In this document: positions 22,807 through 34,354 of the stretch, in pieces
Layout of the letters: each line of letters starts with the position of its first letter
How positions within the stretch are numbered: the first letter of the stretch is position 1
Assembly (NCBI GenBank): GCA_018398815.1
Contig: CM031611.1
Span: forward strand, 88,377,407-88,441,406
DNA: 64,000 nt
Reading direction: 5' to 3'
From: Conus ventricosus
Taxonomy: Eukaryota; Mollusca; Gastropoda; Neogastropoda; Conidae
The notes under the pieces: generated by a model
Told to the model about the DNA's origin: nothing
What the model saw: only the letters and a program-made list of their open reading frames with translations
The model's database searches: none
Translations under genes and position numbers: made by a program

Positions 22807-23761
22807 TTCACCTTCCCTTTCTTATTGGTTTTCGTTTGTTAGTTTGGTTTTTTTTTTCCCCAGAAAAAGTATTCATATGGTCTACTCATGGACACTAAGG
22901 AAAGTGTGAACCTCATTATTTCTGCTTTTGTTTGTGCTCAGAACATCGATTGTGTTTATTGTGCTCCGATCTACCAGCTTGTGAAGATTGATTGTCATTT
23001 TAGGCTGACATTACAAACTTTGAAGGAGGTAGGCGGCTCGTGCAGGTGCTCTCGTTTTGTGGACTGAGAAGAAACTTTGGGCCAGCCTCCTGACATTGGG
23101 ACCAGGACTACTTTCTCCCCCGCCAAAAACTGTTCGTGATCACAGATATAAAAAAAAAAAAACAAAACAAAAATTTTTTTTCTTTTCTTTTTGGCTTTGT
23201 TGTTGTTGTTGTTGTTGTTTGTTTGTTTAATTGTTTGTTTTTGTTTTTGTCCCTTTTTTTTGGGGCTTTGTTTGCTTTTCTTTTCTACACTCTTTAAAAA
23301 CCCGCTCTAAAGTGGATTGTGCTCATAGCACTCATCGCATCCTTTTATTTTCACCGCTTAAACATTTTTTTTTTTTTTTTTTTTTTGGTGTGTGGGGTGT
23401 TATCGTCATTCATTGCTTTAAGCCCGATACTTTGTTTCTTTCTTTTATTTGTTCGACATTGTGCTTCAACCATTGCTCTTTTTGTTATTTTTTGTTTTAT
23501 GACTAATTGAATTTTCTAAAGATACATCTGTTATCTGTTTTAGGCATAATAGTTAACCTTTAAATTCTTTGTGTGCGCTTGTCTTATTGTGCGTTATCCA
23601 CAACGTTACTTTTCTCACCTGTATTTGTTTTTTGTTGTTGTTGTTGCTGTTGTTGTTGTTGTTTTTAACCCATAATTCTCTGTGTCTTTTTTGTGAAAAC
23701 TGTCTTCCTCATCGATTTGTGCCTCTGTTCCTTACTACCCATGCCTTCTCATAATCCCATG
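22807..23761. other. T-rich DNA without a gene
   Basis: This interval contains T homopolymers, (GTT)n at about 23200-23220 and (TTG)n at about 23632-23662. No coding signal was found. Confidence 0.5.
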
Positions 23762-24260
23762 TCCCAGGACTTCAAGTTGGACATCTCAATGTCTATCATT
23801 TATTTAATAAGGTCCATGAAATTCATCACTCTTAAAACGTCCCCATCCAGTACAAGTATTTGGCATAAGTGAACAAGGTTAGACTCTCGCATAACAGATA
23901 ACCTTATTAGCATTCCTGAATACAACATAGAACGACGCGACAGTGATCAAACCCAACTACTGGCCTTGCCGTATACATTCATCAATCAATTGCCAAAATT
24001 TCCCGACGCAGAACTGATCTTGAAACTGTACTGTGAAATGTATCTGGAAATTTAAATAAAAAAATCCAAATTTACCGCCATTTAATAATCGGACATTTAT
24101 ATAGACACCCCTCTTCCACATACGAATGGTATGACAACTTTGTACAAATGATGGATTGGTCTGTCGCAAAAAATTAAATATTTACTGTTAGGGGACTTCA
24201 ATATTGATATGTTAAAACAACAACCAGCTTGGACAAGCACACTATCCACGGCGTTTTTGA
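23762..24260 (+). pseudogene. LINE AP-endonuclease remnant
   Basis: Frames on the plus strand contain VGHLNVYHLFNKVHEI (start of the nuclease fold), a middle part with TGLAVYIHQSI, GHLYRHPSSTYEWYDNFVQM, and the metal/catalytic segment YLLLGDFNIDML. These are the ordered motifs of the apurinic-type endonuclease that nicks the target DNA in LINE retrotransposition. Several frameshifts and stops make it inactive. Sequence similarity stops near 24260, where unrelated DNA begins. Confidence 0.75.
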
Positions 24261-24912
24261 CTGCTGCATTAAGTCGCTTGAGTCAAAGTCTTCAATAGCG
24301 TGAGACGGAAAAAGCGAAGAAACAAATTGTGCGCTGGGTCTGTTTAAATGTTAGCGGTCTTGTGTCCGACAAAGACTGTACGGCCTATGGAACGACAAAC
24401 CCCGGAGTGTCAGGAGATAAAAGTCTCGCGTTTGTAAATGAAAGCATGGAGAATAGCGAACTACCATGCTTTGGTGTCTGTATCGCGCTGATAGCTGACC
24501 AATATTTACACAACGACTGCACACAGCCAAGCCTGGTACAGGGAAAAAGCGGAATTGTCTTTGTCCACAACACGCTGTGAGCTATTTTCGCGTGCCGGAA
24601 CGAAGTATCTGTTCCGAAGCGCTTGAATTCTTACACATAACGAACACATACGCTTGCGCGCGCGCGGGGCGCGCACACACACACACACACAACACACACA
24701 TGCGCACACGCATGCACACATGCGCGCGCACTCACAATATGTACATAAAAGCAGAAACTTACGTCAATACCCTCATTATGATTATTAACATTACAGATGT
24801 GGGTTTAGGTATGAACTTTTAACAGCCTGACTAATGGAAAAAAACAAAACAAAAACAAGACCAGCGCTTGACGAAAAACTGCTGCAACCCAAAGTCGAGT
24901 GTGTGTGTGTGT

Positions 24913-24949
<37 letters not shown>

Positions 24950-24969
24950 GTGTGCGCGTGTGTGTCTGT

Positions 24970-25000
<31 letters not shown>

Positions 25001-25234
25001 CGAGAGATAGAGAGAGAGAGAGAGATGAGGAGAGAGAGAGAGAACGAGAAAGAACACGAACTTAATTATGGTACTCACAAGAAGACTGAAATGCCAGCTT
25101 TTGTCACACTCTGAAGTACTCACTGCGCCATTGCTTTCATACAGAAATTATAGTTAAAAAACCTCTGTACAGTAAATATAACTTAAAGATGTTGCACCAG
25201 TCTCGAAGCGTCCAAACACACACAGCGTCTGGCC
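24261..25234. other. Foreign insert with composite microsatellite between endonuclease and RT
   Basis: About 970 bp occupy the place of the missing LINE centre. They include CA/GCGC repeats (24657-24740), (GT)n (24898-24965) passing directly into (GA)n (24969-25046). The open frame at 24329-24580 has no recognised domain. Confidence 0.5.
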
Positions 25235-26424
25235 GTGCGGTGGCTGACTCGCTTCGGCTCGCCAGAGTCAAAAGGCAAAGCGTTGAGCGCACTGAATGCA
25301 GTGGCTCTGAGTGTGAACCAATCACAAATGACAGGGGTTGTCTTTCTTGACTTCAAAAAGGCGTTTGATCTTGTTGATCATTCCATTCTTCTAAAGAAAC
25401 AATCTGTCTACTTGAACCATACCCCGACAATCTCATTATTCCAATCATACTTGAACGATTGGATCAGTATGTGGCGCTTAATGGCAAAACCTCCACTTCA
25501 GACTTTGTCAGACATGGAGTCCCACAGGGCTCTGTACTAGGCCCCTACTATTCTGCATCTTCATCAATGATTTACCATTGTCCGTATCAGATGAAAAGGT
25601 CACGAGATTTATTTGCTGATGACTCGTCGCTCCAAACGAATGGTAGTGATCTACAGACAATAGAAACTTCTCTCCAGGAAAGTCTACACGACGTGTCAGA
25701 CTGGTGTCATTCAAACTCAATGGTCATACACCCAGCCAAAACCAAATCTATGATTATAGCTACCCGCCAAAAACACCAGTTGACTCCTCTTTGCCTAAAA
25801 CTTCAGTTGAATGGCACTTCTATCGAGCAGGTAGACGAGCATCGTGTTTTAGGGTTAACGATAGATAAAGAATTGAAATGGCAATCTCATCTAAATAACG
25901 TATGCAAGGTAGTCTCAAAACACCTTTTCCTGTTATCTCAATTAAAGCGCTACGTCAACAGTATGTGCTTAAACTTTTCTTCAATGCACACATAATGTCA
26001 CGTATAAATTACGCCTCAAACAGTGTGGGACGGCAGTAGTGACGTCACAAAAAAGGCTGAATTCTCTCCATAGACGTGCAGCAAAGCTACTCCATCCAGC
26101 TGTATCTCTAACAACAGACGAAAAAACTAGAAGCGCTGAACATACTTCCTCTCAATAGGCAATTGGAATTCAACAAGGCATCATTTATGTTTACAATCTT
26201 GACATGATACTATGCCATGTTATATCAATGCCCTTTTTACAAGATCGAACAGCTTTTCTGGCTCGACGAAATTCCTTCTTCCCTACCCACGCATTGATCT
26301 ATACAAAACAAGCCTAGCTTACTCTGGACCATATGTCTGGAACTCACTTCCACCGAATCTACAAAACATGAATACTTTAAAACCTTTCAAGGAACATTTG
26401 CATAAACATTTTATGTCTCAGTAG
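25235..26424 (+). pseudogene. LINE reverse transcriptase remnant
   Basis: The frame at 25235-25540 carries GVVFLDFKKAFDLVDHSIL (RT motif with the first catalytic Asp); the overlapping frame at 25459-25995 carries VRHGVPQGSVLGP, then FADDSSL (the catalytic Asp pair), SDWCHSNSMVIHPAKTK and HRVLGLTIDKELKW. The C-terminal part at 26212-26424 has YKTSLAYSGPYVWNSLP, common at the end of such ORF2 proteins. At least three frameshifts separate these parts. The N-terminal RT region is missing. Confidence 0.88.
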
Positions 26425-26866
26425 TTAAATTATTCGATTACAATGATTAGCGTCCATTCGCTAAGTCTTCTGTGAACCATACTTTGAATAAATCGTCTCA
26501 ACATAAAACCTACTCGTTAAAATCGCTCATCCCACTCCCACTCTGTCTACCATCCCTTTTCTCCTCCCCCTACCAACCATTCTCTCTTCCCCACCCTCCT
26601 CTGACCTCTCTCTCTCTCTCTGTAGTTTTTGTTTGTTTGTTTGCTTGTAAGTTTCCTTTTGTTTTACCATCCCCATCTCATTAGTGCTTTTATGAGCAGT
26701 TTGCTTATCATTGTAGAATTAGATTATCATGTTGGTATGTTGAATTGTCTGTATGAATGATATGTGCTGAAATAATGTATGCATGACAAGGACAGATTGT
26801 AAGACTAGGCTTTGGCCTAAAATCTTCATCCTTGAGTATTAAAGATCAATCAATCAATCAATCAAT
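26425..26866 (+). repeat. LINE 3' UTR and TCAA tail
   Basis: After the last coding motif a non-coding tail runs to ATTAAAGATCAATCAATCAA and ends in about five TCAA units, the simple-repeat 3' end typical of CR1/L2/Jockey-like LINEs. Confidence 0.7.
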
Positions 26867-27242
26867 CTCTCTCTCTTTGCTATTTTCGTAATAATTGATT
26901 GCGTAATATCTCCTACTGCTACAAAAAGGTATTCATATGTGATAACAGATTTAGGAAAAAACAAACAAAACTTGATTTTTGTGTCTATACGATGAAGTGA
27001 GGTATCATTCATACAAGAGCAGCGCTTACAATCTTTCTTATTCTGCCTTTCTTTGTGTGTAAGGTAAGGTATGTTCCTTATAGCCCAGCCGACCGCAAAG
27101 GGCCATATCGGCCTGTCACCACGTTAAAATCAACTTACAAGTCATCAAAAAAAAAAAAAAATCACATATCTCTTTTAAAGTACATGTTCTAAAAACGCAC
27201 CAGACACTTTGTTAGAAATCTTCTGTGTGTGTGTGTGTGTGT

Positions 27243-27276
<34 letters not shown>

Positions 27277-27739
27277 TGTGTGTGTGTGCGCGCGCGCCCA
27301 ACTCATATCCATTCTGCAGGTCTCTCATCCACAGTGTGATTTGAAGCTGCCCTGATGTTAAAACAGCAAAATAGCAACAACAACAAAACTTAAGAAGAAA
27401 AAGGAGAAAGGTACTGGTAAGACTCTATATCCTCCTCCCTTTAATTCAGTTCACGGGTAGAAATACTACTGTTTACAGCAAGGGAAGGAGTTAGAAGTTC
27501 TGAATCGATAAAAATTACTTCCCTGTCCAAAAATGTTCAACTTGTTTTTTCATAAAGTTTTTCTTTTGTAATGAAATCGCTGAGTGATCATGCATTCTCG
27601 TTAGATCAACTCCAAGCATTTGTGGCATTGTCGCTGGGCCACATATTTCACCCTTTTACAACATGTGGTTAAAATGAACTCTGTAGTGTTTGTGCAGTCT
27701 TTGCTGACAGAGCGCGCGCGCATAAAAAAAAAAATTGAC
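26867..27739. other. Intergenic DNA with a GT microsatellite
   Basis: (GT)n with GCGC end lies at 27222-27297. Otherwise no feature is seen. Confidence 0.6.
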
Positions 27740-27975
27740 AGTGAGATGACTGCAGGCGGAAACTGGACACAAACCTAACAGAGAAAGAACTGTTCCGTAC
27801 GTTGGACAAGAAAAAGAAAAAAAGACAGGGGAAAACACGACGCGTTTCGAGACCTCTTTGGCCTTCTTCTTCAGGCAAGATTAACCAACATTTGGGACAA
27901 TTCGAAACAAAGAACGAGAAATCAGTCACTTCTTCTCTTGTAACTATTGGGTGCAAAATGAATCTATTTATGTCA
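27740..27975 (+). repeat. Dispersed repeat with CGCGTTTCG core, copy 1
   Basis: It starts GACTGCAGGCGGAAA and contains ACACGACGCGTTTCGAGACC, then CTTCTTCTTCAGGCAAGA, CATTTGGGACAATTC and AACGAGAAATCAGTCACTTC. The same words occur in order at 28797-28985. See the foldback copy at 61800-62075. Confidence 0.65.
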
Positions 27976-28246
27976 GTTCACGCGCAGAAATATTAGTTTC
28001 GACTGCCAAGGGAATGAATTAGAAGTTCTGATTCGAAATAATTACTTCCCTTGTCTGAAAATAATCAGCATTTGTTTGAATAGAAAAGTTTTTTTTTTGT
28101 CGTCTGTAATGAATTCGCTGATTTGGCGCAAAAGAAATCAAAATATTAGTTTATACTGCTAAGGGAATCTATAAGAAGTTGTGAATCGAAAGAGTTAAAA
28201 TTTCATATTTGTTGAATTTTGGTCTGTCTGCAATTGATATCTGAAT

Positions 28247-28292
28247 TAAACACACACACACACACACACACAACACACACACACACACACAC
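28247..28292. repeat. (CA)n microsatellite
   Basis: A short CA array with one AACA interruption. Confidence 0.95.
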
Positions 28293-28796
28293 ATGTTGCA
28301 TGGCAACCTTCCAACTCAAAATGGACACGCTTAAACGCGTCTGTTTCAATCCCTGGGTACACCATTGCAGACAACGGAGTATGCTGGTGATTCAGTGGAA
28401 CCCCTGGCCAAACAGATACGTCAGAATGAGTTTCAGACATCCAGAGATCAAGAAACCAACCAGGTGTACCGTGCATAGACTGAGCTATGTACTAGTTCGG
28501 GGGCAGGGTGCATTCCCACCCCAGATGTGGATGCGTCCACCTCTGCGCAAATAACATTGATACTGCCAGACCACATCAGTCTGGAGCCAGTACAATGAAC
28601 TGTCAGAGAAAATCCTGTATAGCGGAGGGTCATTGCTCAGGTCACGGCCTGTACCCTAATGCCTTCTCCACCTTCAACTGTAAAGGGGATCAGGAGCCAG
28701 CACAGGCGTTGTGCTCACACTGACGTGACTACTGTCATACCATCATGCAGGGGGGGGGGGGGGGGGGGGGGGGGGGGAGGGAAGGAGTTGGGGGAG
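28293..28796. other. Intergenic DNA and a poly-G run
   Basis: No gene is recognised; a near-pure G run occupies about 28749-28777. Confidence 0.5.
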
Positions 28797-28985
28797 GGAC
28801 TGCAGGCGGAAATGGAAACCTAGTTCAAGAGAAATGACTACGCCACGGACAAACCAATGACAAGACAACACGACGCCTTTCCAGCCCTCTTGTGTCTTCT
28901 TCCTCAGGCAAAAATGAAACACCATTTGGGACCATTCAACACGAAGAACGACCAATCACTCACTTTTTTTTTCATCATGATGGGG
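28797..28985 (+). repeat. Dispersed repeat with CGCGTTTCG core, copy 2 (diverged)
   Basis: It starts GGACTGCAGGCGGAAA and carries ACACGACGCCTTTCCAGCCC, CTTCTTCCTCAGGCAAAA, CATTTGGGACCATTCAACAC and AACGACCAATCACTCACTT, matching copy 1 in order. Confidence 0.65.
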
Positions 28986-29708
28986 CAAGAGTTACTCTAC
29001 TTCTTCGTACGCGTCTCGTTTTGTCATGTCATTTGTTTGTTTTGTTCGTTAAGCGGCATAGTCATTTTATTCTTTTGAAAGAAAAGGTTGATTCCATCCC
29101 ACAAAGAGCGATTCCAATGAAGTTTATTCCTGATCAACCCAACCGAATTACTGCCCTTTGTTTTCTTGCAAGAATTACTGCCCTTTGCTCTTTTTATTTT
29201 TTTATTTTTTTTAAAAAGGTTTCTTTAATTGTTTTCCTCAACATCGATTCACTTTGTGCGCACGAAAACGCACGAAAAAGGACTACAAATGGAGTGAACA
29301 TAAAGCCGATTGTATTGAATTAGAGATAATGAGTATGGACAAAAATATGAAGAGGGGAGCTGGAAGGGGGGGGGGGGAGGGGTAAAAAAGAGGAACGATT
29401 GAGTTCCGTTGAACCTTTATCTTGTGGTGGTGGCTCATATGGTTACTGTGTGGTTGCTGTTGCTATTGTTACGTGTCATTGTTCTGTGCATTCTTCGCCA
29501 CGCTGCTTATTAATGACGCTCTCCATACACAAACCCCACTCTACTTCATCCAGACACAGTCTTAGCCACAAACAAATCCACAGGGAGCAATGTGTTTCAG
29601 AGAGAACTAATATCAACAGGAAAATGACAAATAAAATCAGCACGTGAAGGTCTATGTAGCAGGTGCTCAAATGGGCACCTCTTCGGGGTGACCCTCAGCA
29701 GATGAAAT
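28986..29708. other. Intergenic DNA, nothing recognised
   Basis: Short frames on both strands show no domain. A G-rich run occurs at about 29367-29382. Confidence 0.4.
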
Positions 29709-30178
29709 GGTCTGTTCGGGAGTTACCTTTTCCCTTACCTCCCCTGATTGATCAATCTTGGATTAGTTCGAGTCAACTCCCTTTAAATGGGAATGCCTCA
29801 AAACCTGTATCATTATTATGTCTATGTCGCTGAACTCACACAAATGAATGTATTTAATTCTGTACAAATGTGTTGGACCGAAAAGCCTATATTTTCTCGA
29901 TTTTGGCGTCGTCTTTTATCGATCACCCCCCAGGGTTTAAGTAGTTTATTCAGGAGTTACCTTCCCTTTACCTCCCTTGATTGATGAATCTGGATTGTTT
30001 TGTGTCAACTCTTTAACATGTAAGTGCCTCAGAACCTATATCATTACTATATATACATCGCTAAACTCGCAACAATGAATGTATTTTTATACCTTGGACC
30101 AAAAGCCCATATTTTCCTAAACTGTTTCTCGCACAATCAGTTTTGGCGCCATTGTTATCTTCCGCCGACCAAACCTAG
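29709..30178. repeat. Diverged tandem duplication, unit about 232 bp
   Basis: Unit 1 (from about 29709) and unit 2 (from about 29940) share GGAGTTACCTT, TTACCTCCC(C)TTGATTGAT, GTGCCTCA-type words, ACCTATATCATTA-type words, CAATGAATGTATTT and AAAGCC(C/T)ATATTTTC in the same order and spacing. Confidence 0.75.
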
Positions 30179-30980
30179 ACTATTTCTTGGTTTGCCAAAA
30201 GTTTGTGAGAAAAAACTGTCGAACCCGAAGACGTTCATTCCAAGTCAAGTCCGTAAAGCTCTCATTTCGTGGATCGCATCCCTACGATCTTTTACGCACA
30301 AGCTTGCGACTCTACGACATGACTGACGATGCCGACCTGTCTGGAACAGTCGCCTTCTTCGTTCCACTTTGTGTCATTGTCGGGTTGTGCGCTAATTGTC
30401 ACTCTACGAAATTCAGACTTCTCCACCGACATGTTGTTGATGACTCCATGTCCATGATTAATACAACTGAAAATGTATAGACATTATTGGTCCGTTTCCA
30501 CAGTGTATATATTTTATCGAAAATCGTATCCAGAGCTCATGTCGACAGCCGGGCGAGGAGAAAAGCCAGTTGTGTTTGGTACTCCTTTTCAAAGACCAAG
30601 TTCTCCGCTCAGGCACAGTTTTGGAGAATCACATCTATAGGTTGTGAACAGACTGAAACGCCTGCTGTTCAGTCATGACAAGATAGTTCATGCTGTTTGG
30701 TGTTTGTTATCGCAATAGAGAAAAATAAGACACAAACTCCTTCACAGTGGGTTCATTCACCGATTTTTAATCACCAACAATATCATACAGCGACAACATT
30801 ACCCAGTGTGACATGCTTCACATTATACCTTGGGTTCTGAAATTGTCGTCCATAGTCTATGAATATGTTGGAATGCTTTGAACGGACCGCGAAGCAGACA
30901 ACACGAAAGCTACACAGAAAGCACCAACTTGTGTCAGTTCCTGCCTCGCCAGGCCTGTTTGGTCTGCGGCACCGTGTTGC
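30179..30980. other. Intergenic DNA, nothing recognised
   Basis: The open frame at 30187-30480 has a hydrophobic stretch but no recognisable family and no supporting context. Confidence 0.4.
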
Positions 30981-30981
30981 T

Positions 30982-31015
<34 letters not shown>

Positions 31016-31056
31016 CAAATACAAACACATCATACAACACACGCGCTCGCGCGCGC

Positions 31057-31089
<33 letters not shown>

Positions 31090-31156
31090 CCCAACCACAC
31101 ACACCACACACACACACACAAACACACACAAAACACACACACACACACACACACAC
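30981..31156. repeat. Composite CA / GCGC / GCAC microsatellite
   Basis: CA repeats flank a CGCG tract and about seven GCAC units, then CA repeats resume. Confidence 0.95.
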
Positions 31157-31385
31157 AACACAATTATTGTTATCTTGTCAGAAAGACGCCAAGAGTAAGT
31201 TAAGATGATAATTAGGTCCCGTAATCACTGATTGAACATGACACATAAGACATCCTTAGCATTCTTTAATGACATTTCACTAATGAACAAGGGAATGGTC
31301 AAAAGCAATATCCAGACAACGTGACAAAAAGAAAATGTAACACAGCATGAGGCAGAATAGACAGACCGAGACGAAAAACGAGTCA

Positions 31386-31630
31386 GACAGACAGACAGAG
31401 AGACAGACAGACAGAGAAACAGACAGACAGAGAGACAGACAGACAGAGAGGGGCAGACAGAGGACAGACAGAGAAACAGACAGACAGAGAGACAGACAGC
31501 GAGACAGACAGACAGACAGACAGACAGAGAAAACAGACAGACAGACAGACAGACAGACAGAGAACAGACAGACAGAGAGACAGGGCAGACAGAGAGGGCA
31601 GGCAGAGAAACAGACAGAGAGACGACAGCG

Positions 31631-31665
<35 letters not shown>

Positions 31666-31694
31666 GAAACAGACAGACAGACAGACAGACAGAC

Positions 31695-31733
<39 letters not shown>

Positions 31734-31759
31734 AAAGAACAGACAGAGAGACAGACAGA

Positions 31760-31791
<32 letters not shown>

Positions 31792-31792
31792 G
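31386..31792. repeat. (CAGA)n / (GACA)n tetranucleotide array
   Basis: About 400 bp of CAGA units with GAGA and AAAC variants. The long Cys/Leu/Ser/Val frames on the minus strand are products of this array. Confidence 0.96.
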
Positions 31793-32249
31793 AGACAGCA
31801 GACACAAGAGACACAAGAGGCACAGCGACGAGTACAGACAAAAGAATGAGACAAACAGAGATAGACAGAAGAAAGCAGGGATGGGATTACGAAATGACAG
31901 CAACCAACAACAGCAACATGGACAAAAGACATCCAGCTAAAAAAAAAAAAAATATAAATATTAGTAATAATAACTGACGAACGAATTTTTTCATAAAGAA
32001 ATCAGAGAAAAACAAGATGCGAAGCATATAAACGTACTCCCAGTTTTTCCAAACCCCTTATAAATCGGCCAATGCTTGTGAGATAAGAATAAAGGCAAAA
32101 TAACGGTTTTAACGGTTATTTAACGATGTACATTTTTGAAACTGGTATTTTAGTCCTCACTGGGCTAAAGCCTGTGTACATACCAAATTTCATCCAAATT
32201 GGACAATATGTCAAGAATTACGGTTTTAAACTCGGCAAGGGGTTTTCTT
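31793..32249. other. Right end of the middle contig
   Basis: No gene. The last 110 bp contain TACCAAATTTCATCCAAATT, a motif type I associate with dispersed invertebrate repeats, before the contig ends. Confidence 0.3.
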
Positions 32250-33249
32250 NNNNNNNNNNNNNNNNNNNNNNNNNNNNNNNNNNNNNNNNNNNNNNNNNNN
32301 NNNNNNNNNNNNNNNNNNNNNNNNNNNNNNNNNNNNNNNNNNNNNNNNNNNNNNNNNNNNNNNNNNNNNNNNNNNNNNNNNNNNNNNNNNNNNNNNNNNN
32401 NNNNNNNNNNNNNNNNNNNNNNNNNNNNNNNNNNNNNNNNNNNNNNNNNNNNNNNNNNNNNNNNNNNNNNNNNNNNNNNNNNNNNNNNNNNNNNNNNNNN
32501 NNNNNNNNNNNNNNNNNNNNNNNNNNNNNNNNNNNNNNNNNNNNNNNNNNNNNNNNNNNNNNNNNNNNNNNNNNNNNNNNNNNNNNNNNNNNNNNNNNNN
32601 NNNNNNNNNNNNNNNNNNNNNNNNNNNNNNNNNNNNNNNNNNNNNNNNNNNNNNNNNNNNNNNNNNNNNNNNNNNNNNNNNNNNNNNNNNNNNNNNNNNN
32701 NNNNNNNNNNNNNNNNNNNNNNNNNNNNNNNNNNNNNNNNNNNNNNNNNNNNNNNNNNNNNNNNNNNNNNNNNNNNNNNNNNNNNNNNNNNNNNNNNNNN
32801 NNNNNNNNNNNNNNNNNNNNNNNNNNNNNNNNNNNNNNNNNNNNNNNNNNNNNNNNNNNNNNNNNNNNNNNNNNNNNNNNNNNNNNNNNNNNNNNNNNNN
32901 NNNNNNNNNNNNNNNNNNNNNNNNNNNNNNNNNNNNNNNNNNNNNNNNNNNNNNNNNNNNNNNNNNNNNNNNNNNNNNNNNNNNNNNNNNNNNNNNNNNN
33001 NNNNNNNNNNNNNNNNNNNNNNNNNNNNNNNNNNNNNNNNNNNNNNNNNNNNNNNNNNNNNNNNNNNNNNNNNNNNNNNNNNNNNNNNNNNNNNNNNNNN
33101 NNNNNNNNNNNNNNNNNNNNNNNNNNNNNNNNNNNNNNNNNNNNNNNNNNNNNNNNNNNNNNNNNNNNNNNNNNNNNNNNNNNNNNNNNNNNNNNNNNNN
33201 NNNNNNNNNNNNNNNNNNNNNNNNNNNNNNNNNNNNNNNNNNNNNNNNN
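32250..33249. other. Assembly gap of exactly 1000 N
   Basis: Placeholder gap separating the middle contig from the contig with the longer Polinton copy. Confidence 0.99.
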
Positions 33250-33641
33250 ATTAAACCATCCCCAAATGATTTAGAGTTTTTTCCCTTTTTCCCATTAAGT
33301 CTTAATTTGGGCTGTTCCGTCAAAACTATATAACTGGTAATCGCAAAACCCTGCCTTAATGATGGCAGTGCTCGTAAACTGTAGAATACCATTTAACAAA
33401 GTAGCTGTTTTTAACTGTTGTAAATGGAAAATACAAAATTGGGTTCACGAGAAAATGGGCGGGTCTACTGCCAATACTCATAAAGCCCACTTTTTAAGTG
33501 CTATGTGTTTTAATATGATATTTTTTCCCAACCACTACAAAAAAGCCTAAAATTCGAGCAAGGCTTCTAGGAAAAACGTAACTCCCTTTTTTCTAAGTTC
33601 GGGGAAATTCATAGATTAAATAAATTTTGCCTCATTAATTT
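33250..33641. other. Unassigned DNA at the start of contig C
   Basis: No gene or repeat recognised. It may be Polinton left-end DNA or flank. Confidence 0.3.
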
Positions 33642-33959
33642 TTAAAATTTAATACCAAATTGCAAAATACTTCTCTTAAAGAACAAAAGTTGTAGTAACC
33701 ACAGTATTTTTAAATGTTTTACTTGATTGCCTTGTTCGCCCTTAACATCCACCCAGTTTTTCTTATCTTTTTCAGATATGTTAATCCTTTTTACTTTAAA
33801 GCCAATTTTCTTTAAGAGCAATCCTACAACTCCCCGCCTATTGTCAACTTCATGCTTAAGAACACACGCTCGTTTTGCTTGGTTATATAGATGTACATCT
33901 TTTTTATAACTATTTAAAAAAACTAATTTAAAAAATGGTAGCATTAAATAATTGAACAT
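33642..33959 (-). CDS. Hypothetical protein in the left part of the Polinton
   Basis: The 105-codon frame starts MFNYLMLPFFKLVFL (hydrophobic) and continues with basic segments such as NQAKRACVLKHEVDNRRG and KKIGFKVKRINISEKDK. I do not recognise the family. Basic composition and position in a gene-dense element make a real gene plausible. There is no second copy in the window to test it. An overlapping plus-strand frame (33727-33909) is probably its shadow. Confidence 0.35.
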   Translation of the reverse strand: MFNYLMLPFFKLVFLNSYKKDVHLYNQAKRACVLKHEVDNRRGVVGLLLKKIGFKVKRINISEKDKKNWVDVKGEQGNQVKHLKILWLLQLLFFKRSILQFGIKF

Positions 33960-34168
33960 GCCACTTACGATGTAGGAGCGTTTTATAACCCCAAATCTTT
34001 AGACTTCAGCAATTTACCAAATTGCAGTAATGGTCATATGGCTTCCAAGTTAGACTTGTAAATCCACTAACTAGATATTTAAATCCGCCAATAAAAATGA
34101 CAGAGTGCCATCAGAAAGGTAAACTCACCCTATGGCTTTTTTTCCAGAAATCAGTTAAATTTTGCCAT

Positions 34169-34354
34169 TTACTGCTCAACTACTGGCTGCGGTGTTTCAT
34201 ATGCAAACCATTTAAACCATCCTAATCTTTTAGTAAGGGCAGTATATAACTTCATGTTTATTACCAGTACAGACGAAAAACTAACTGAACTACAATAGCC
34301 CTCCCTAACGACAACGCGTTTAATCCTTTTAACACCCAATGGACAATAATGCAT
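34169..34354 (-). CDS. Small hypothetical frame upstream of a plus-strand Polinton gene
   Basis: Its 61 codons start MHYCPLGVKRIKRVVVREGY and show no known domain. It overlaps the first codons of the plus-strand gene at 34339, so one of the two starts may be wrong. Low confidence. Confidence 0.2.
   Translation of the reverse strand: MHYCPLGVKRIKRVVVREGYCSSVSFSSVLVINMKLYTALTKRLGWFKWFAYETPQPVVEQ

Noticed and set aside
31386..31792. CRISPR-like regular repeat spacing
   Set aside because: The array is a simple tetranucleotide repeat without spacers, in a eukaryotic genome.
31225..31940. 235-codon Cys/Leu/Ser/Val-rich minus-strand frame and its plus-strand mirror
   Set aside because: Produced by the CAGA tetranucleotide array; no domain and period-matched composition.
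32126..33392. Open frames across the second N run
   Set aside because: Same artefact of unknown bases.
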